From: Acidobacteriota bacterium
GTDB lineage: Bacteria; Acidobacteriota; Terriglobia; UBA7540
NCBI GenBank assembly: GCA_003165615.1
Contig: PLWR01000324.1
Span: 1-10,334, forward strand
Reading direction: 5' to 3'
DNA: 10,334 bases
Position numbers and translations under genes: made by a program. Position 1 is the stretch's first letter, and each line of letters starts with the position of its first letter. Positions 6,185-10,334 of the stretch are shown here, piece by piece. Under the pieces are notes generated by a model. The model did no database searches. It worked only from the letters and a program-made list of their open reading frames with translations, and was not told the origin of the DNA.

Positions 6185-8035
6185 ATGAGATATCGCTCAA
6201 CATCCTTACTGATCTTTATGATGTTCGCCTTATCGTCGGTGGCGCCCATTCCGTCTGCGGCACATGAGAAGTCTGAGAAAGCCGCGCCGGCCGCCGTAGC
6301 CAAACCCGGCCTTGGCGACTTCGAAGACTTTGTGAATCAGGCGCTCAAGGATTGGAAAGTACCCGGCGTTGTCGTGGCAGTGGTGCAGGATGACAAGGTG
6401 ATCCTTCTGAAAGGGTACGGTTATCGCGACATCGAGAAGAAGTTGCCGGTCACACCCGACACCCTTTTTGCGATCGGCTCAATTACGAAATCATTTACGG
6501 TGACCGCGCTGGGCATGGAGATGGATGAAGGTAAGGTGGATTGGGACAAGCCGGTGCGCGACTATCTGCCGACGTTCAAGATGTTCGATCCCGTGCTCAC
6601 CGAGCAGATGATGATCCGCGACCTGATTACCCATCGCTCCGGGCTGCCGCGGCACGACATGGTGTGGTACAGCTCGGATTTCTCCCGTGAAGATATCATT
6701 CGCCGGCTGCAATATCTGGAGCCCAACAAGCCACTACGCAGCACCTTTCAATACAACAACCTGATGTTCATGACGGCGGGCTACATTGCGGGCTTGCTGA
6801 ATGGCAAGAGCTGGGAAGACACGATCCGCGACCGGATTTTATCTCCCTTGGAAATGAATAGCACGAATTTCTCCCTGAAAGATTCGCAGAGCTCTGCCGA
6901 CTTTGCGTTGCCTTATCGCAAGGGCAACGACGTGAAGGCGGAGGTGAAGCGGATGCCCTTTGACGAGCAGTGTCCAGACCGGTGCGCGATTGGCCCAGCG
7001 GGGGAGATCAACAGCACCGCAGCGGACATGAGCCGGTATGTGAGGTTCCATCTGAACAAGGGCAAGCTGCAAGGGAAGGCGCTGCTGTCGGAGAATAACG
7101 TTATTCAGATGCAAACGCCGCAAATGGTGCTGCAGGGTAGACCCGAGTATCCGGAAGAGAGCGAGGCCAGCTACGGCATGGGATTTTTCATCTCCCAGTA
7201 CCGCGGACACAAACGGGTGGAGCACGGCGGCAACCTGGATGGATTCAGCTCCGAACTGGCTTTCCTGCCGAATGACGGTATCGGTGTGATTGTACTAACC
7301 AATCTCGATGGGACCGCCCTGCCCGAAGCCATTGCCTGGAACGTCTTCGACCGCCTGCTCGGTCTCGACCAAGTACCTTGGAGCCAGCGCTATTTGCAGC
7401 ACGAAATCAAAGTAAGAGAATCCGAGCAGGAGGCAAAGAACAAAGGTTATGTGCCTCACAAGACGGACACGCATCCGTCGCATGACCTGCAAGATTACGT
7501 TGGCGACTACGCGCATCCGGGATACGGCGTGGTTTCGGTCATAGCCGATGGTTCCAGCTTCAAGCTGAAGATTAACAAGATCACGGAGTCGGTGGCGCAT
7601 CTTCACTACGACGTTTTCCAGGTTCCCGATACTCCCTTCGACCCCTTTGCCAAGCTGAAGGTCTCTTTCTTCTCCGATGCGAACGGCGACATCTCGAGTC
7701 TGGCACTGCCGCTAGAGGCTTACGTGAAGGACATCGTATTCACACGCCTGCCCGACAAGCAGCTCACGGAGAGAAGCTTCATTGAGGCCTTCACCGGCCA
7801 ATATGAAATTCCCGGAAGCCCGACACCGATGACGATTTCGCTGCGAGGCGACCACACACTGGTTCTAAGCACCCCCGGCGCACGGGATCTCGATCTGCTT
7901 CCGAGGCGTGGAATGTCCTTCGAAATGAAAGATTTTAGCGGCGTGACCATCGAGTTCAAACGGGACGCAAGCGGTAAGATCACCGAGGCTGTGCTCAACA
8001 ACAACGGCACCGCCATCGTGCAGAAGAAAAAGTAG
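6185..8035 (+). CDS. Exported serine hydrolase, beta-lactamase class C/PBP fold
   Basis: A 616-aa protein. Residues 1-26 form a signal peptide (MRYRS, a hydrophobic core, then PIPSAA before HEKSEK); there is no lipobox cysteine, so a soluble periplasmic or secreted product is expected. The beta-lactamase-related domain spans about residues 45-390. Its family motifs are all present: SITK with nucleophile Ser99 and Lys102, YNN with Tyr190 and Asn192, and HGG at His347 in the KTG-like position. After it, about residues 430-530 (DYVGDYAHPGYGVVSV) resemble the DUF3471-type domain often attached to such hydrolases, and residues from about 535 form a second beta-rich accessory region. Family members include esterases, D-aminopeptidases, DD-peptidases and beta-lactamases; the substrate cannot be told from sequence, and antibiotic resistance should not be assumed. 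It is monocistronic and divergent from dnaE. Confidence 0.9.
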   Translation: MRYRSTSLLIFMMFALSSVAPIPSAAHEKSEKAAPAAVAKPGLGDFEDFVNQALKDWKVPGVVVAVVQDDKVILLKGYGYRDIEKKLPVTPDTLFAIGSITKSFTVTALGMEMDEGKVDWDKPVRDYLPTFKMFDPVLTEQMMIRDLITHRSGLPRHDMVWYSSDFSREDIIRRLQYLEPNKPLRSTFQYNNLMFMTAGYIAGLLNGKSWEDTIRDRILSPLEMNSTNFSLKDSQSSADFALPYRKGNDVKAEVKRMPFDEQCPDRCAIGPAGEINSTAADMSRYVRFHLNKGKLQGKALLSENNVIQMQTPQMVLQGRPEYPEESEASYGMGFFISQYRGHKRVEHGGNLDGFSSELAFLPNDGIGVIVLTNLDGTALPEAIAWNVFDRLLGLDQVPWSQRYLQHEIKVRESEQEAKNKGYVPHKTDTHPSHDLQDYVGDYAHPGYGVVSVIADGSSFKLKINKITESVAHLHYDVFQVPDTPFDPFAKLKVSFFSDANGDISSLALPLEAYVKDIVFTRLPDKQLTERSFIEAFTGQYEIPGSPTPMTISLRGDHTLVLSTPGARDLDLLPRRGMSFEMKDFSGVTIEFKRDASGKITEAVLNNNGTAIVQKKK

Positions 8036-8049
8036 GAAGATGGTATCTA

Positions 8050-8068
8050 AGAACCGACGTGCGGTTCT
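8050..8068 (+). terminator. Hairpin just after the serine hydrolase gene
   Basis: A perfect 7-bp stem AGAACCG/CGGTTCT with loop ACGTG begins 15 bases after the stop codon. It is followed by GATGACCCC with no T-tract, so it is at best an atypical terminator or an mRNA 3'-end stabilising hairpin. Confidence 0.4.
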
Positions 8069-8286
8069 GATGACCCCAATAGCCTAACACGTCAGCACCA
8101 CTCTTGAGTAAAGCCCGCTGGGAGAACGCCTGTCCGTGAAATCGCGTTTCGATTCGAGCCACGTTGCTAGGACTCTCGGGGGTCGGCCGCAGGGAAACAA
8201 TCCGAACGCTCACTTTGACGTGTAGTCGCCAAACCGTAGATGTAACCCGGGCGGCGGGCTGGCGCCGAACGAAGGGCTTCGCTTTC

Positions 8287-8326
8287 GGCATCAGCGGAAT
8301 GTCGGGGGCATGGTCAGGGGCGTGAA
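8287..8326. repeat. Direct repeat, left copy
   Basis: Begins GGCAT and contains AATGTCGGGGG followed by CATGGTCAGGGGCGTGAA. A second copy in the same orientation lies at 9194-9235; the two differ by a 2-base indel and a few changes in the first third. The pair brackets the 11-mer repeat-protein gene. Confidence 0.75.
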
Positions 8327-8421
8327 TCGCAGGGCTGCTCTATGCTCCAGCCTGCCAAGCCCGTCGCGAGGCATTCATTCCCCGCTGTTCCTTTTTGACC
8401 AGAGGCGTGAGCACTACGGGG

Positions 8422-8450
8422 CTGAAAAGCCATTGCCGCCGGGATATAAC
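8422..8450 (+). promoter_or_regulatory. Candidate promoter of the repeat-protein gene
   Basis: CTGAAA (8422-8427) and TATAAC (8445-8450) are separated by 17 bases. They match the -35 and -10 consensus at 4 of 6 and 5 of 6 positions. Transcription would start near 8457, giving a leader of about 68 bases before the ATG at 8525. This is a sequence match only. Confidence 0.35.
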
Positions 8451-8514
8451 GAGGGTGGTTTGAGAACTCCGGCGGAAGGCAATCGCTGGCAGGAAAAAGG
8501 CAGGGGGAATAATT

Positions 8515-8518
8515 GGAG
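8515..8518 (+). promoter_or_regulatory. Ribosome binding site of the repeat-protein gene
   Basis: GGAG lies six bases before the ATG at 8525. It fixes that ATG as the start; an in-frame TTG at 8513 overlaps the site and is rejected. Confidence 0.65.
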
Positions 8519-8524
8519 AAACAT

Positions 8525-8986
8525 ATGAATCCAGGCAAAAGAAGGTCGTGGGGTTGGATCGCATTCACCGTCTTGATAACAGGGATGGTGACGCTCGGCC
8601 TGATGCCGCGCGCTTCCGCGCAGGTCATTAAGGACATAGGCGATGCGGGAAAGGACGTCGGCAAAGCGGTCGGCAAAGGTGGCGAGGACGCCGGCAAGGG
8701 TGTTGGCAAAGGCGGGAAGGATGCCGGCAAGGGCAGAGCCAAAGGCGGGAAGGATGCCGGTAAAGGTGTCGGCAAAGGCGGCAAAGATGCCGGCAAGGGG
8801 GTTGGCAAAGGTGGCGAGGACGCCGGCAAGGGTATTGGCAAAGGCGGGAAGGCGGCTGGCAAGGGTGCCGGCAAAGGCGGGGAAGATGCCGGTAAGGGCG
8901 TAGCCAAAGGCGGCAAGGACACCGGTGAAGGGGTTAAAAAGGCCGTCGGCCCCGGAGGCGACGGCGGAGACAAACCGCAGAACTAG
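8525..8986 (+). CDS. Secreted Gly/Lys-rich protein of ten 11-residue repeats
   Basis: A 153-aa protein of no family I can name with confidence. Residues 1-32 are a clear Sec signal peptide: a basic start (MNPGKRRSW), a hydrophobic core, and ASA before Gln33. From Val34 to Pro143 the mature protein is exactly ten consecutive 11-residue units without gaps. The inner eight follow the consensus AGKGVGKGGKD, with Glu replacing Lys in some units and Ile, Ala or Arg replacing Val; the first and last units are degenerate. A tail GGDGGDKPQN ends it. Lys and Asp/Glu alternate, there are no cysteines or aromatics, and Gly is extremely frequent, so disorder is likely. The 11-residue period with a hydrophobic at one position loosely recalls group 3 LEA or synuclein-type membrane-binding repeats, but the Gly content is much higher. 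It has its own promoter candidate, ribosome site and terminator, so it looks like a real single-gene unit. Function is unknown. Confidence 0.75.
   Translation: MNPGKRRSWGWIAFTVLITGMVTLGLMPRASAQVIKDIGDAGKDVGKAVGKGGEDAGKGVGKGGKDAGKGRAKGGKDAGKGVGKGGKDAGKGVGKGGEDAGKGIGKGGKAAGKGAGKGGEDAGKGVAKGGKDTGEGVKKAVGPGGDGGDKPQN
8624..8953 (+). repeat. 33-bp coding tandem repeat, ten units
   Basis: The DNA behind the 11-residue units repeats every 33 bases, in frame, with mostly synonymous or conservative differences (GGCAAAGGCGGGAAGGATGC and variants). The unit contains no stop in several other frames, which explains the long spurious open frames on both strands here. Such an array is prone to unit gain or loss by slippage. 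Confidence 0.85.
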
Positions 8987-9031
8987 TTCCAAGTCGCAGA
9001 CTCATGTGTGACCGGAAATAAAAATCGAAAG

Positions 9032-9064
9032 CGCAGACGTAGTTTGCCATCGTCTGCGGTTTTT
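9032..9064 (+). terminator. Rho-independent terminator, probably bidirectional
   Basis: A perfect 8-bp GC-rich stem CGCAGACG (9032-9039) and CGTCTGCG (9051-9058) with an 11-base loop is followed by G and five T (9060-9064). It lies 45 bases after the stop of the repeat-protein gene. On the other strand the stem is followed by CTTTCGATTTTTATTT, so it may also stop leftward transcription from the convergent transporter gene. Confidence 0.8.
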
Positions 9065-9091
9065 CGGCGGGCTGGCCCCTACACGCGACGT

Positions 9092-9133
9092 GGCACGGGC
9101 ATCCTGCCGGTGATGTACATGGCCAGGATGGCC
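9092..9133. repeat. REP-like imperfect palindrome
   Basis: GGCACGGGCATCCTGCC (9092-9108) and GGCCAGGATGGCC (9121-9133) form an imperfect inverted repeat around a 12-base loop; the central blocks CATCCTG/CAGGATG match perfectly. From memory, similar CGGGCATCCTGCCCGTG-like palindromes recur in spacers of Acidobacteria, Planctomycetes and Verrucomicrobia; this was not checked. Confidence 0.5.
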
Positions 9134-9193
9134 ATAAATTGCGGATTCCATGCGCGATTTGCGGCCTTGCGCAGGTCGCAACGCTGCGTGTTT

Positions 9194-9235
9194 GGCATGA
9201 CCGCAATGTCGGGGGAGCATGGTCAGGGGCGTGAA
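9194..9235. repeat. Direct repeat, right copy
   Basis: Second copy of the element at 8287-8326, same orientation: GGCAT, then AATGTCGGGGG, two extra bases AG, then CATGGTCAGGGGCGTGAA. It is preceded by a small CGCA/TGCG hairpin, comparable in position to the CGAAG/CTTCG palindrome before the left copy. Confidence 0.75.
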
Positions 9236-9270
9236 CCATAACGCGTCCTTTGGCCGCAACCAAACATGTA

Positions 9271-9308
9271 GGGGCCAGCAGCGCCGGCCCCGTCCGAATG
9301 CCATTCGG
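9271..9308 (-). terminator. Paired GC-rich hairpins after the transporter gene
   Basis: Two base pairs beyond the transporter stop lies CCGAAT-GCC-ATTCGG (9294-9308), a 6-bp stem. Next to it is GGGGCC (9271-9276) with GGCCCC (9286-9291). Read on the minus strand neither has a T-tract, so they are weak terminator candidates; the bidirectional terminator further on may do the work. Confidence 0.35.
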
Positions 9309-9310
9309 CC

Positions 9311-10334
9311 CTATGAGGGAACCACCGGCTTGGGGGTAGGGGTCCAGGACTCGGCGATTTCTTCCAGGGTGCGGCCCTTGGTTTCGGGAAGGAATTTCCG
9401 TCCCCACAGGAAAGCAATGAGAGCAATCACCGCATAGAACCAGAACACCCCGGCGACACTGCCCAAGTGCCGCTTCGACGCCGCCTCAATGGCGGGGAAA
9501 GCGAAGGGGCCGGTGAAGCCGGCGATCCACAGAAATGTGGTGGAGATGCTCACGGCGCGCGCCCTGATGCGCGTGGGATAAAGTTCCGACATCATCAGCC
9601 AGGGCAGCGGACCGAGCCCGATGGCATGCGGTATGGCGCATAGAAAAATCACCGCCACCACAATCGCCCCGGTCATGTGCAATTGGAACACCCATCCGGC
9701 GATGACCAGACAAGCGACCATGGCTGCCGAGGTGATGATCCAGATCGGCCGCCTGCCGCTGCGGTCCACCAGCCAGATGGAAACAAACGTCAGCAGAAAG
9801 TTCCCTGACATGACCAGCACATTCACACCAATTGCCGAGCTGGCCTGGGGATACCCCGCCTGCTGAAACAGGCTGGGCAGGTAGTAAGCGATGCCACTCC
9901 ATCCCGTCCAGTTGTTGAACAGAGCCAGCGCGATGCCGGTAAGCAGGGCGCGCCGCATTCCCGGCTCAAAAAGCTCCGCGAAGGTGCCCGATTCCGCGTT
10001 CAGTGATTCCCGGATCTCTTTCATCTCTGCGTGCGCAAACTCTTTCCCGTCAATTCGCGCCAGGATGGAAAAAGCTTCATCGAACCGGCCTTCCTCCGCC
10101 AGCCAGCGGGGACTTTGCGGAACGCGCACCAGCAGCACCATGAACACCACCACGGGCACCGCCACCGAGGCCAGCATCAATCGCCAACTGATGCTGGGGG
10201 GCGCGAACCTCGCCAGAAAATAGGCGGCAATCGTGGCGGAAACGGCGCCCACCGTGATTGCCAACTGATACATGAGCCCAAGCCTTCCCCGCTGCCGGGC
10301 GGGTCCGATCTCGGCGATGTACATGGGAGAAGCC
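9311..10334 (-). CDS. MFS transporter, sugar porter type, 5' end missing
   Basis: The visible 340 residues run from the cytoplasmic end of about the fourth transmembrane helix to the C-terminus. The reading frame continues past base 10334, so the ATG at 10324 is internal (preceding codons Ala-Ser-Pro) and about a quarter of the protein is missing. Sugar-porter hallmarks are clear: YIAEIGPARQRGRL, PQSPRWL in the large middle loop, DRSGRRP between helices 8 and 9, GLGPLPW followed by SELYPTRIRARA after helix 10, and PETKGRTLEEI near the C-terminus. Such proteins are inner-membrane secondary transporters, usually proton-coupled, for sugars or related small molecules. In helix 7 the usual hexose-binding QQ..GIN pattern is replaced by NNWTGWSGI, so the substrate may not be a common hexose. 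It is convergent with the repeat-protein gene. Confidence 0.9.
   Translation of the reverse strand, partial: ASPMYIAEIGPARQRGRLGLMYQLAITVGAVSATIAAYFLARFAPPSISWRLMLASVAVPVVVFMVLLVRVPQSPRWLAEEGRFDEAFSILARIDGKEFAHAEMKEIRESLNAESGTFAELFEPGMRRALLTGIALALFNNWTGWSGIAYYLPSLFQQAGYPQASSAIGVNVLVMSGNFLLTFVSIWLVDRSGRRPIWIITSAAMVACLVIAGWVFQLHMTGAIVVAVIFLCAIPHAIGLGPLPWLMMSELYPTRIRARAVSISTTFLWIAGFTGPFAFPAIEAASKRHLGSVAGVFWFYAVIALIAFLWGRKFLPETKGRTLEEIAESWTPTPKPVVPS

Larger units (their letters stand above)
8069..8524. other. Intergenic region upstream of the repeat-protein gene
   Basis: No gene is supported. It contains the first copy of the direct repeat (8287-8326), preceded by a small CGAAG/CTTCG palindrome. 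It also holds a candidate promoter and an imperfect inverted pair at 8432-8442 (ATTGCCGCCGG) and 8469-8483 (CCGGCGGAAGGCAAT), which match apart from a 4-base bulge. The long minus-strand open frames that cross from the repeat gene into this region are artefacts of the repeat. Confidence 0.5.
9071..9279. repeat. Possible small repeat element bounded by 13-bp inverted repeats
   Basis: GCTGGCCCCTACA at 9071-9083 is perfectly complementary in inverted orientation to TGTAGGGGCCAGC at 9267-9279. The 209-bp unit between and including them is non-coding. It contains a REP-like palindrome and the right copy of the direct repeat. The layout is like a non-autonomous MITE-type element, but no target-site duplication was recognised and copy number is unknown. 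Confidence 0.4.

Noticed and set aside
6185..8035. The serine hydrolase as an antibiotic-resistance AmpC gene
   Set aside because: It shares the fold and catalytic motifs, but its length and C-terminal accessory regions fit the broad hydrolase family whose substrates are mostly unknown.
8624..8953. The 33-bp tandem array considered as a CRISPR array
   Set aside because: There are no unique spacers between repeats; units are contiguous and in frame, and encode a regular 11-residue protein repeat. No cas genes are present.
8314..8992. Minus-strand Pro/Leu/Ser-rich and Ala/Phe-rich open frames of 219 and 192 codons
   Set aside because: They arise because the 33-bp repeat lacks stops in other frames. 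The plus-strand frame has the signal peptide, ribosome site and terminator, so it is the real gene.

Overview
The window is GC-rich bacterial chromosome. Its mix suggests a soil-type Acidobacteriota or a close relative: a dnaE-accA block, a large serine hydrolase with C-terminal accessory domains, a dehydratase-activase-like gene, and repeat-rich spacers. That placement is inferred from gene content only; no rRNA or other decisive marker is present.

Left part (1-5775), all on the minus strand, read right to left. dnaE (replicative DNA polymerase III alpha subunit, intact, 1161 aa) starts almost on top of an extended -10 promoter. It is followed after 71 bp by accA (acetyl-CoA carboxylase carboxyltransferase alpha, 317 aa). 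One base after the accA stop comes a small 115-aa protein with a four-cysteine [2Fe-2S]-type pattern. These three probably form one transcript joining replication and fatty-acid synthesis genes. A 558-bp spacer (341-898) with a few weak palindromes then separates them from the 5' end of a same-strand gene that runs off the left edge; it resembles the activase/dehydratase family of 2-hydroxyacyl-CoA dehydratase systems.

Middle (5776-8068). A 426-bp divergent spacer holds a degenerate 7-bp tandem repeat and a strong 14-bp-stem hairpin. It leads into a plus-strand exported serine hydrolase of the class C beta-lactamase/penicillin-binding fold (616 aa) with SxxK, YxN and HxG motifs plus two C-terminal accessory regions.

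Right part (8069-10334). This is the most unusual section. A small plus-strand gene (8525-8986) encodes a secreted protein made almost entirely of ten uninterrupted 11-residue Gly/Lys repeats. It has its own candidate promoter, a good ribosome binding site and a clear bidirectional-looking terminator. A roughly 40-bp direct repeat lies on each side of it. The spacer behind it also carries a 13-bp perfect inverted-repeat pair around a REP-like palindrome, which looks like a small non-autonomous repeat element. The right edge holds most of a minus-strand sugar-porter-type MFS transporter whose 5' end is outside the window.

No tRNA, rRNA, CRISPR array, transposase or phage gene was seen. The best candidate for something undescribed is the 11-mer repeat protein and its repeat-flanked setting; the rest is largely ordinary housekeeping and accessory metabolism.
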